Assembly: GCA_017441205.1 (NCBI GenBank)
Contig: JAFRYG010000103.1
Span: 1 to 32,380, forward strand
DNA length: 32,380 nt
Direction: 5' to 3'
Origin: Pseudomonadota bacterium
GTDB lineage: Bacteria; Myxococcota_A; Bradymonadia; UBA4248
Below are positions 24,163 through 31,880 of the stretch, one piece after another. Every line of letters starts with the position of its first letter. Within the stretch, counting starts at the first letter, position 1. Below the pieces are notes generated by a model. That model was not told the origin of the DNA, made no database searches, and saw only the letters and a program-made list of their open reading frames with translations. The position numbers were made by a program, and so were the translations under genes.

Positions 24163-27100
24163 ATGAAACGCTGGAAAACCTGTTTGTTTGTAATGGTATC
24201 GTGTTTGGTCTTTTCCTCATGTGCATCGTCCTCGGATGTTGAAGACCCGATCGAAGAGAACCCTGGTCAGAATCCCGGCCAAAATCCTGGTCAGAATCCC
24301 GGCCAGAATCCTGGTCAGAACCCCGGTCAGAATCCTGGTCAGAATCCCGGTCAAAATCCTGGACAGAACCCCGGTCAAAATCCTGGACAGAACCCCGGTC
24401 AGAATCCTGGCCAGAATCCTGGACAGAACCCCGGTCAGACTGATCCCGGCAACAACAATACCAAGTCCTCGACGGCTCCCAGCGTGACGGGACTGGTTCC
24501 CAGCAGCGGCATGGCCGGAACCGAAGTGACGATCAGCGGTAAGAATCTGACCGGTGCTTCGCAGGTGTGCTTTGCAACGAACTGCGTGACGCCCAAATCC
24601 GTCGAAGCAGAAAAAGTCGTTGCCGTCGCTCCCGAGGGAAGCGGAACTGTCACTGTCAATTTGCTCGTCGGTGAAACGAGGTACAATGCGGGTCTGTTTA
24701 CCTATCTCGCAGCAAGCGATAATCCGGCAGAAATAGACTGGTGTCAGCTGACCTGGGTCGAATCTCCGATGAAGACTGGTGATGAGCTCAAAGCTTATGC
24801 ACAGGTCTATGAAGAGGGCAAGACGGGATCGGCAAATTCCCACGATGGCATTATCGGACAGGTCGGATATGCCCTCATGGACGTCACTGATCTGCAGCAA
24901 TTCGTCTGGAAGGAAGCCAAACGCAATGAAGCATTCAGCAGCGAGGCTTCCGGAAACAACGATGAATACATGGCCGATGGCATCAAGATGGCTGCGGAAG
25001 GTCAGTACCATGTTGCGTTCCGCTTCAGCCTGGACGGCGTGAACTGGAAGTATTGCGGTAGGAGCGGTTCCGATTTTGAATTCAGCATTGCGGATGCCGG
25101 CACGGTCATCGTTGCCAATGAACCTGAATCCGTAAAATCCGTGGGATGGTGCAGGATCGTCAATGCCAATACGAAGATCGAATCGAAGGTCGGCGTGGCT
25201 TCGGATGCCATTTATGCACAGGCATTCGTGGAAGGCTGCACGAATTATCAGAATCATTGTGCAGATTTGAAAGCCCAGGTCGGTTATGGATCGCCGTCAC
25301 TGACGTCGACCGAAGCAATCGGAAGTGCTTACAACTGGACGGATGCCCAGATCAATTCGTCGTACGATGGCGCCGGTGGACAGGATCACGATGAGTTCAT
25401 GGCATCGGTTCAGACGGATGCCAAGGGAACGTATTCGATTCTGTACCGCATGTCCGTCGATGATGGCAAGACATGGACGTATTGCGATACGACGGATGAT
25501 ACAGGGTTCTCGGCTTCGGATGCCATCACCTGGACGGTCAAGGATGACAGCGTGGAACCGCCCCCCGAACCGGTGATTGGCGGATGCCGTATTCAGGCCC
25601 CGGATAGCATCGACATTCGGGCCAACAATGAAACGCCGAATATCTATGGACGCGTCTATGTGGATGGCTGCACCGGAACTGCCGAAGGCTGCAGCAAAAT
25701 CAAGGGTCAGGTCGGCTATGGTGACAAGAATGCTTCCGATGCCAAGGCGTTTGACTATGTCGATGCCACTCGCAATGCCCTGGCTTCGGATGCCGGCAAT
25801 AATGACGAATACATGGCAGCTCTGACACCGGCCAAAGCCGGCGAATATGCGGTTGTCTATCGCTTCAGCATCGATGACGGCAAGACCTGGATGTACTGCG
25901 ATTACGACGATGATCCCGGTTTTGATATGAAAAAAGCCGTGCCCATGACCGTCCGTGAAGACAAGGATACGATCAAATGGTGCCGTCTCCAGAGCCCGGA
26001 ATATGCAGAAGCAATGCCCGGCGAAAAAACCGAAGCCATTTATGGTCAGGTCTGGGTCGAAGGCTGCACTGAAGGTGACAAGAAATGCGACAAGATCAAG
26101 GCCGAAGTCGGATACGGAAAGCTCAACGGCGATCCGGACAAAGACAAGTTCACCTATACGGCTGCGACCTATAATGACAAGTATGTGACCGGCAATAACG
26201 ACGAATACAGTGCCGTGATTTCGGTTCCTGCGAACCTGAATCCCGATGACTATTCCCTCATCTATCGCTTCAGCGTCGATGGCGGAAAAACATGGGAGTA
26301 CTGCGATTTCGATGATAAGGAAGGATTTGATAAGACCAAGACAGCCGTGCTCCACGTCCCCGAGGAAATCGAACCGGAAGTTACCTGGTGCCAGATCGTG
26401 AACAATCCGCCGTCGATGACTTCTGAAACCGGTCAGATGAGTGACTTCGTCTACGCTCAGGTCTACGTCGAGGGCTGCACGGACAAAGCCAAGGAATGCG
26501 ATGTACTCAAAGCTGAAATCGGTTACGGCAAAAATGCTGTTGATGAATCCGATCTGGATGAAAAATTCACCTGGAAGGCAGCCACGTTCAACGACAATTT
26601 CACCGGCGAGAATGCTGCCAAGAATGACGAATACATGGCAGCGCTTAAAACTGCTGACGCCGGTGATTACAAGGTTGCATACCGCTTCAGCGTCGATGAT
26701 GGAACGACCTGGAAATACTGTGACACCGTCGATTCCCAGACCTTCTCGATGGATAAGATGATGTCCTGGACGGTCAAGGCTCCGGCTAAACCCAAGATCA
26801 GCTGGTGCCAGATGTTCCCCGAAAAACCACAGGAAATTAAGCTCGGTAATTCATTCGAGTATTATGGCCAGGCCTTCGTTTCGGGATGTACGGAACCTGA
26901 AGGTGTATGCGACAAGCTGGATGCCTGGGTCGGTTACGGCAAATCCACCGATAAACTTGAGGACTTCAAGTTCAGCAAAGCCTCTTACGATAAAGATATC
27001 GGTTTCAACGATGAATTCGTTGGGTCGGTCAAGCCGACTGTCAAGGGCGATTATGAAGTCGTCTATGCTTTCAGCTTGAACGGAGGTGAGAAAGTCTATT

Positions 27101-28485
27101 GCAGTACGGCCGATGAGACCGTATTTGATCGCAAAAAAGCCGGCAAGCTCAAAGTGAGCGAGGATGTCGTCATCAAACCCTTTACATGGGGCGATGGCGA
27201 GAACAAATACCAATGCGGTATCGAAAAATTCGAAGGCAATGACAGCTATACCAAAGCCGCTGGGGTCGAACACATGATCTACGGATCCATTTATATTAAT
27301 GGATGCACGACGACGAACTCGTGCTGCGCCAATGTCGTGGAATCATGGCTGTATCATACGACCAAGGACAAGGCCGGTGAGAGCTTCGACAGCAGAGCCT
27401 GGTACCACGAAAAAGCCAAGCTGAATCCGGAATTCGATGTCAGTATCTATCCCAATGATGAGTACATGGCCGGCATGAAACTCGCCAAAGGCGAACACCG
27501 CTACGTGTACAACTTCAAACTGAAACACAACCCGGCGGATGAAAAGGAAAAAGCTCAGGATGTGTTCTGCTACGTCGACTGGGTCGAACCCGATAAAGCC
27601 AAGATCGATGATATGGGCAAGGCCACGATTATCGACAAAGAGGTCTCCTGGTGCCGGTTGTTCCCGACCGATGATCAGACCATTAAATCCGGCGATTCCA
27701 TCGAATACCGTGGTCAGGTTTTCGTCCAGGGATGCAGCGAGGATGATGGTGCATGCGATGGCCTGAAAGGCTGGGTCGGCTATGGCAAATCCACGGATGA
27801 ACTCGATAAATTTAAGTTTGTCGAGGCTGAGTACGATAAAAACGTCGGTTTCAACGATGAATTCAGGGCTTCCATCTCACCGGATGCCGGTGATTATGAA
27901 GTCGTCTATGCTTTCAGTACCGATGACAGCAAAAAGGTCTATTGCGGTACTGCCGACAAGACGACATTCGATCGCGCTGATGCCGGCAAACTCAAGGTCG
28001 CTGCGACTGTCGAAAACAAGCCCTTCGAATGGGGCGACGGCGTCAATATGTATAAATGCGGTATGGAAAAATTCGATGGCAACGATACCTATACGGCAAA
28101 GACGACCGAAGATCATACCATCTACGGACAGATATATATTAATGGATGCACGACGCTCAATGCATCCTGCGCAAATGTCGTGGGTTCGAGTTTCGTTTAT
28201 GCCAAAGCAGCCAATGCATCCGATCCTTTCAGCAGCAAGACATGGACATCGAGCAAGGGTAAGGCAAATCCAGAATTTGGCCTCGAAGCTTCGAACGATG
28301 AACATATGTGGACTGGCAAGATCAGTACGGAAGGTGAATATCGATATGTATTCAGCTTCGATTTGAAACACGATCCTGCAGATTCAAAGGAAGATGCCCA
28401 GACCGTCTATTGTTACGTTAATTGGGTTGAACCCGATAAAGCCAAGCCCGAAAACATGGGTAAAGTCACAATTAGCAATAAATAA
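24163..28485 (+). CDS. Large lipoprotein: NPGQ tether, IPT/TIG domain, nine repeat domains
   Basis: The ATG follows GGGAG by 7 nt. 1440 aa. The signal MKRWKTCLFVMVSCLVFSSC ends in a lipoprotein Cys. A tether of 15 consecutive NPGQ tetrapeptides follows (24259-24438), then an IPT/TIG-like beta domain at about 105-185 (VTGLVPSSGMAGTEVTISGKNL). The rest is nine copies of a 120-150-residue module starting near residues 193, 328, 473, 605, 742, 881, 1007, 1162 and 1288. Shared marks are WC(R/Q), GQVYVEGCT, VGYG, NDEYMA, and YRFSVDDGKTWxYC, giving paired Cys per module. Modules 6-7 and 8-9 resemble each other as pairs, which suggests a recent two-module duplication. It is probably an exposed binding or adhesion protein. 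Ligand unknown. Confidence 0.85.
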   Translation: MKRWKTCLFVMVSCLVFSSCASSSDVEDPIEENPGQNPGQNPGQNPGQNPGQNPGQNPGQNPGQNPGQNPGQNPGQNPGQNPGQNPGQNPGQTDPGNNNTKSSTAPSVTGLVPSSGMAGTEVTISGKNLTGASQVCFATNCVTPKSVEAEKVVAVAPEGSGTVTVNLLVGETRYNAGLFTYLAASDNPAEIDWCQLTWVESPMKTGDELKAYAQVYEEGKTGSANSHDGIIGQVGYALMDVTDLQQFVWKEAKRNEAFSSEASGNNDEYMADGIKMAAEGQYHVAFRFSLDGVNWKYCGRSGSDFEFSIADAGTVIVANEPESVKSVGWCRIVNANTKIESKVGVASDAIYAQAFVEGCTNYQNHCADLKAQVGYGSPSLTSTEAIGSAYNWTDAQINSSYDGAGGQDHDEFMASVQTDAKGTYSILYRMSVDDGKTWTYCDTTDDTGFSASDAITWTVKDDSVEPPPEPVIGGCRIQAPDSIDIRANNETPNIYGRVYVDGCTGTAEGCSKIKGQVGYGDKNASDAKAFDYVDATRNALASDAGNNDEYMAALTPAKAGEYAVVYRFSIDDGKTWMYCDYDDDPGFDMKKAVPMTVREDKDTIKWCRLQSPEYAEAMPGEKTEAIYGQVWVEGCTEGDKKCDKIKAEVGYGKLNGDPDKDKFTYTAATYNDKYVTGNNDEYSAVISVPANLNPDDYSLIYRFSVDGGKTWEYCDFDDKEGFDKTKTAVLHVPEEIEPEVTWCQIVNNPPSMTSETGQMSDFVYAQVYVEGCTDKAKECDVLKAEIGYGKNAVDESDLDEKFTWKAATFNDNFTGENAAKNDEYMAALKTADAGDYKVAYRFSVDDGTTWKYCDTVDSQTFSMDKMMSWTVKAPAKPKISWCQMFPEKPQEIKLGNSFEYYGQAFVSGCTEPEGVCDKLDAWVGYGKSTDKLEDFKFSKASYDKDIGFNDEFVGSVKPTVKGDYEVVYAFSLNGGEKVYCSTADETVFDRKKAGKLKVSEDVVIKPFTWGDGENKYQCGIEKFEGNDSYTKAAGVEHMIYGSIYINGCTTTNSCCANVVESWLYHTTKDKAGESFDSRAWYHEKAKLNPEFDVSIYPNDEYMAGMKLAKGEHRYVYNFKLKHNPADEKEKAQDVFCYVDWVEPDKAKIDDMGKATIIDKEVSWCRLFPTDDQTIKSGDSIEYRGQVFVQGCSEDDGACDGLKGWVGYGKSTDELDKFKFVEAEYDKNVGFNDEFRASISPDAGDYEVVYAFSTDDSKKVYCGTADKTTFDRADAGKLKVAATVENKPFEWGDGVNMYKCGMEKFDGNDTYTAKTTEDHTIYGQIYINGCTTLNASCANVVGSSFVYAKAANASDPFSSKTWTSSKGKANPEFGLEASNDEHMWTGKISTEGEYRYVFSFDLKHDPADSKEDAQTVYCYVNWVEPDKAKPENMGKVTISNK
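24259..24438 (+). repeat. Fifteen 12-bp repeats encoding NPGQ
   Basis: Each unit reads AAYCCYGGNCAR. Third positions vary (CCT/CCC, GGT/GGC/GGA, CAG/CAA), so the array has diverged by silent changes while the peptide is strictly kept. Because the unit is 12 bp, copy-number changes by slippage would lengthen or shorten the tether without breaking the frame. Confidence 0.95.
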
Positions 28486-28492
28486 TGGTCAG

Positions 28493-28512
28493 AGACGTTC
28501 CAAGGAACGTCT
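28493..28512 (+). repeat. Plain hairpin after the large lipoprotein gene
   Basis: A perfect 9-bp inverted repeat 28493-28501/28504-28512 (AGACGTTCC/GGAACGTCT) seven bases after the stop codon. No T-run follows. The pair BH12 and BH13 lies just downstream. Confidence 0.7.
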
Positions 28513-28533
28513 GCCCTGGTTGGTCTTTGAGTG

Positions 28534-28577
28534 GGCCGCCTATGAGGGCCGCAGCAGCGGTCCTCATACGGCTGGCC
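28534..28577 (+). repeat. Bulged hairpin BH12
   Basis: Inner arms 28541-28552 and 28557-28568 (12 bp beginning TAT, one G-T wobble, loop AGCA), unpaired C28569, and outer arms 28534-28540 and 28570-28577, which pair over 7 bp with one extra T (28573). Confidence 0.75.
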
Positions 28578-28579
28578 GG

Positions 28580-28620
28580 GGCCGCGCTATGGATGCTCCA
28601 TACGCGCGGCCATTTTTTTT
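28580..28620 (+). terminator. Bulged hairpin BH13 with T-run
   Basis: Outer arms 28580-28587 and 28604-28611 (GGCCGCGC/GCGCGGCC, perfect), inner arms 28588-28593 and 28597-28602 (TATGGA/TCCATA), and unpaired C28603. Eight Ts follow at 28613-28620. It terminates the large lipoprotein gene, and its 3' half lies inside the last codons of the convergent queG gene. It is nearly the same sequence as BH5. Confidence 0.85.
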
Positions 28621-29660
28621 GCGGTTTCACGAACCCAGTCACAATCATGGGTTTCGGCAATATTCCCCAAAAGGGATGCATGCGCCAGATCGTGTGTATT
28701 GGCAATGACGATGCAGGCATTGCGCTGGAGCATGTAGGGATGGGCATCCGCAATACATGAACCTGACAGACGCTTTCTGAGCTGACGTGCGCTCAGCGTG
28801 AGAATTTCCGAGAGCGTGAGCTTGTGGAGCGGATGGGCATCGGGCATCTTCCGTATGGGCTGTTTGTGTGTATTGCGGGGGCATGCATTCTGGCATCGAT
28901 CGCATCCCCACAGACAATTGCCGATGGCACGATCAATGGGGGCGGGAATCATGCCTTTGTGCTGCGTCGTCCAGTAGGCAATACAGCGGTTAAAGTCGTA
29001 CCCAGCCTGAGATAGTGCACCCGTCGGACATGCGGCAATACACCGGCGTTCAGACTCGAAACAACATCCGCATGAACCGGGAACATACGCAGAATCCGGT
29101 ATGTCATGACAAACATTGATTTCGATATCGTTTCGCCAAATCGTCAGATCATGATCGATAAAAAGCTCGCCCAATGCAATGAATGACCCAAAATGCGGAT
29201 GAATGACCATACGATTGAATCCGATGGTTCCCAGACCGGCGCGAACTGCCAGTTCGCGCTCCAGGACCGGGGCTGTGTCGACGCATATCCGGCTGTTCTT
29301 AATCGGGAAATGCTTTCTGAGGATGATGTCGAGCTTCGACAATTGTTCGCGAATGACCTGATGGTAATCGCCAATCGCACAAAATCTGGCGTAATGACAT
29401 GGCGTATCATCGCGGAACAAAGGGAGTTCGATGGCACAGCACAGGATGGATTGAGTGCCGGGCATGATATCATCGAAGCCGGAACGGCACGATGCATTTC
29501 TGCGCAGATACTCAAGCTGCGGAGGTACCGGGTTTGCGATGGCCTGCATGTATGCAGGCCACGTTTTTGAAGGATTCGCACTGGCAACGCCAAGCGCATC
29601 GAATTCCAGTTCCAGAATTTCCTGGCGTAATGAACTGTCAGCGATAATTACCATTTTCAC
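28587..29660 (-). CDS. queG: Epoxyqueuosine reductase
   Basis: Catalyses the last step of queuosine synthesis, reducing epoxyqueuosine in the tRNA wobble position with a cobalamin cofactor and two [4Fe-4S] clusters. 357 aa from GTG 29660. An ATG two codons later is equally possible, and neither has a good ribosome site. Diagnostic parts are ICVDTAPVLERELA with the catalytic Asp, GLGTIGFNRMVI, and the two cluster motifs CGCCFESERRCIAACPTGAL and CLWGCDRCQNACP. The C-terminal HEAT-like helices close the protein. It is convergent with the large lipoprotein gene, and its last eight codons run through that gene's terminator hairpin. No other queuosine genes are in the window. Confidence 0.93.
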   Translation of the reverse strand: MKMVIIADSSLRQEILELEFDALGVASANPSKTWPAYMQAIANPVPPQLEYLRRNASCRSGFDDIMPGTQSILCCAIELPLFRDDTPCHYARFCAIGDYHQVIREQLSKLDIILRKHFPIKNSRICVDTAPVLERELAVRAGLGTIGFNRMVIHPHFGSFIALGELFIDHDLTIWRNDIEINVCHDIPDSAYVPGSCGCCFESERRCIAACPTGALSQAGYDFNRCIAYWTTQHKGMIPAPIDRAIGNCLWGCDRCQNACPRNTHKQPIRKMPDAHPLHKLTLSEILTLSARQLRKRLSGSCIADAHPYMLQRNACIVIANTHDLAHASLLGNIAETHDCDWVRETAKKMAARMEHP

Positions 29661-29867
29661 ACCGCACAGATTCAGCGTGGTTCCGGCGGGCAGTCATACA
29701 TGATTACCCGTCGATGTATATTGGCATATCATACTGGATTTTGCGAGGAATATGGCAAGTTCGTCTTTGCATATATCATAAACCTGTTGGAACGGATCGC
29801 GGCAGAAGAGGCAAACGCATAGGTACGGCAGGCTTTATGCCAGGCATTGCCGTGGGCTGCGCTTCAT

Positions 29868-31418
29868 TTATCCCACAACCCAGCGATCTATCGTCCGTTT
29901 ATCCTTCTCAAAATTCACGCCGACTTTGACTATCTTCTTGTCTCCGGCTTCGTATTGAATCGCATAGCCTTTATCATCGATTTGCTTGAGTGCTTCTTCG
30001 GCAGTGCCTTCGAGTTTGAATTCGAATACATAGATGGTATCGTCGGTTTCTATCAATGCATCGCAACGACCGGCGGCGCTGCGCTCTTCTGTACGAACAG
30101 AAAATGCAGCAGCCAGTCTGAATATTAAATAAAATATTGTTTTATAATGATCTTCATCCTGCTTTTCGGCATCATAGGGGATGGAGCTGTAAAAACTTCG
30201 AAGATGTTGCATTGCTTCATCTACATTGCCATCTTCGAGTGCAGCAGTCAGATTTAACAGAAAGATTTCATTTTCGCTGCTCGTTTTGTATGAATAATAG
30301 GGCATTAATCCCTGCAAAAAACCAACTCTGACTTCGTCGTTTGGAAAACCAAGGATATAACGTGCTCCCCTGCATGATTTGATGGTCAAATATCCACTTT
30401 GATATAGAGCGGGAATTGGACTTTGAGCCAGCTCAACCGGGACATCAAACATATTCTGCGAAGCCATAAAACCTTCCAGTTCCTCGGGACGCAATGTATA
30501 TTGACTTAATACTTTAGTGAGATGCGTCGGCGTACCCGTCGAAAACCAGTAATTGCGAAGCTTCTTTTCCTTCAGGCAATTCAGCAAACTAAATGGATTG
30601 TATATATCCGGCGATGATTCACAAAAATGATAACCATCATATTTGTGTTTTATACGTAATAAAGCTGTATTCACGGATATATTCATGGAACGTGCAAAAT
30701 TCTCGACTTCGGGTGCGATTTGCGTGACGATTTCATCCCTGGTAAAACCGCATATTGCCGCATATTCGCTGTCCATCGTAATCGTCGTCAAATTGTTGAG
30801 TTCGCTGAATATACTCAGTTGGCTGAATTTGCTGATGCCTGTAATAAATACAAACTGCAGTTTGCTGTCCAAATCTTTGATGGGACTATAAAAATCGCGC
30901 AGCTGCTGACGTACGGATTCCATGAGTTTTTCATCATGCATGGTATCCAGAATCGGCGCATCGTATTCGTCGAAAAGGAGCACGACTTTTTTGCCCGTCT
31001 GCGCAAACGCACGTTGCACCAGATTTGCCATGCGAAGACCGTATTCACTATCCGCAGCATTGCCGCGCCCGTAAATCTGCTCCATTTCAGACAGCAGAAA
31101 ATCGAGCAAATTCCCCAGACCTTCGATGTTGGTGATCCGTTTTAAACTCAGCGAAAAATGCAGCACGGGATATTGGAGCCAGTCTTTTTCAAGCTGCGCC
31201 ATTGCGAGCCCTTCAAAAAGATCTTTGCGCCCTTCAAAATATGCTCGCAGCGTCGAAACGAGCAATGACTTGCCAAAACGCCTCGGGCGCGAAAGAAAGA
31301 CGTAATTATAGCCCTTGACAAGCCGATAGATCAAAGCCGTTTTGTCGACATAAACCGCATTGCGTTCGCGAATCTTTTCAAAAGTCTGAATCCCGATCGG
31401 AAAAAAACGTTCCTGCAT
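29868..31418 (-). CDS. AAA-ATPase-like protein with C-terminal PD-(D/E)XK nuclease-like domain
   Basis: 516 aa, starting behind GGAGAGG. The N-terminal opening (FPIGIQTFEKIRERNAVYVDKT) and LSRPRRFGKSLL, an unusual P-loop, are typical of the AAA-ATPase_like family. KKVVLLFDEYDAPIL is the Walker-B-like part. The C-terminal domain has the PDDEXK_9 pattern ALIETDDTIYVFEFKLEG with the Asp and the E-x-K pair. Such proteins are abundant, often in many copies, in Bacteroidota and other gut bacteria, and their function is undefined (proposals include mobile-element or defence roles). It lies 207 bp upstream of queG on the same strand and is divergent from the last gene of the window. Confidence 0.9.
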   Translation of the reverse strand: MQERFFPIGIQTFEKIRERNAVYVDKTALIYRLVKGYNYVFLSRPRRFGKSLLVSTLRAYFEGRKDLFEGLAMAQLEKDWLQYPVLHFSLSLKRITNIEGLGNLLDFLLSEMEQIYGRGNAADSEYGLRMANLVQRAFAQTGKKVVLLFDEYDAPILDTMHDEKLMESVRQQLRDFYSPIKDLDSKLQFVFITGISKFSQLSIFSELNNLTTITMDSEYAAICGFTRDEIVTQIAPEVENFARSMNISVNTALLRIKHKYDGYHFCESSPDIYNPFSLLNCLKEKKLRNYWFSTGTPTHLTKVLSQYTLRPEELEGFMASQNMFDVPVELAQSPIPALYQSGYLTIKSCRGARYILGFPNDEVRVGFLQGLMPYYSYKTSSENEIFLLNLTAALEDGNVDEAMQHLRSFYSSIPYDAEKQDEDHYKTIFYLIFRLAAAFSVRTEERSAAGRCDALIETDDTIYVFEFKLEGTAEEALKQIDDKGYAIQYEAGDKKIVKVGVNFEKDKRTIDRWVVG

Positions 31419-31456
31419 GGCACCTCTCCGTCATTCGCAGGGGCTCGCCCTTAGCT

Positions 31457-31549
31457 GCCCGCACCATAACTCGCTTTTGCGCGATTGGCGAGCGTTTTGT
31501 GTGCGCTCGCTTTGAGACGCCCGGGTCTCTACAGCTCGCGGGTGCGGGC
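31457..31549. repeat. Array of plain hairpins upstream of BH14
   Basis: Perfect inverted repeats: 31457-31465/31541-31549 (9 bp, GCCCGCACC/GGTGCGGGC) enclosing 31488-31494/31504-31510 (GCGAGCG/CGCTCGC) and 31514-31518/31525-31529 (GAGAC/GTCTC). The outer pair uses the same bases 31546-31549 as the BH14 outer stem, so the two folds exclude each other. Confidence 0.65.
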
Positions 31550-31604
31550 TATTGGGATGGTACAGACGCGCGGCCCGCACGTCTGTACCATCACCAATAC
31601 GCCC
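31546..31604 (+). repeat. Bulged hairpin BH14, long form
   Basis: Outer arms 31546-31549 and 31601-31604 (GGGC/GCCC), unpaired C31600, and inner arms TATTGG 31550-31555 with CCAATA 31594-31599. After one extra A (31593), a further 13-bp perfect stem follows, 31556-31568/31580-31592. It is the longest member of the family, and it sits between two divergent genes instead of after a stop codon. Confidence 0.75.
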
Positions 31605-31608
31605 TCTT

Positions 31609-31644
31609 GCCGCCTGCTTTTGCCGTTGGCAAATACGCGGCGGC
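31609..31644 (+). repeat. Bulged hairpin BH15
   Basis: Outer arms 31609-31617 (one extra T) and 31637-31644 pair over 8 bp. Unpaired C31636. Inner arms 31619-31624 and 31628-31633 pair over 6 bp. The TAT triplet on the left side is degraded while ATA on the right is kept. It is paired with BH14 in the same orientation. Confidence 0.65.
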
Positions 31645-31729
31645 TTTCTATTATTGTGTCCATTCGGAAATTTGCATGAAATCCAATGTTTCCTGACGTT
31701 TGCCAATCTGCGATTTTTTATCGAAAAAA

Positions 31730-31759
31730 TTGTATTATATTTATAATATCACATATTAT
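31730..31759 (+). promoter_or_regulatory. Candidate promoter for the last lipoprotein gene
   Basis: TTGTAT at 31730-31735 and TATTAT at 31754-31759 are separated by 18 bp in a strongly AT-rich island. It would give a leader of about 115 nt. Only a consensus guess; other hexamers in the same island (such as TATAAT at 31742-31747) could serve. Confidence 0.25.
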
Positions 31760-31880
31760 CGTATGGTTTGAGGTCACTCAATGTGAGCTGAAGTTTGAGC
31801 GGCTCAGAATGGGTCCGAGAGGTCGTTTGAGCAAAAGGCTCATTGTTCAATATTCCCTGATGTACAAAGGTGAGTTCGTC

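Noticed and set aside
24217..26355. Two minus-strand open frames of about 350 codons
   Set aside because: They are antisense to the large repeat lipoprotein and mirror its repeats (for example Leu/Thr/Ile-rich runs opposite NPGQ). There are no ribosome sites and no protein features.
7155..28620. Treating all bulged hairpins as ordinary intrinsic terminators
   Set aside because: Only BH3, BH5, BH6 and BH13 are followed directly by T-runs in the direction of a preceding gene. Others lack them or sit between divergent genes, and termination does not explain the fixed TAT/ATA step and extra base.
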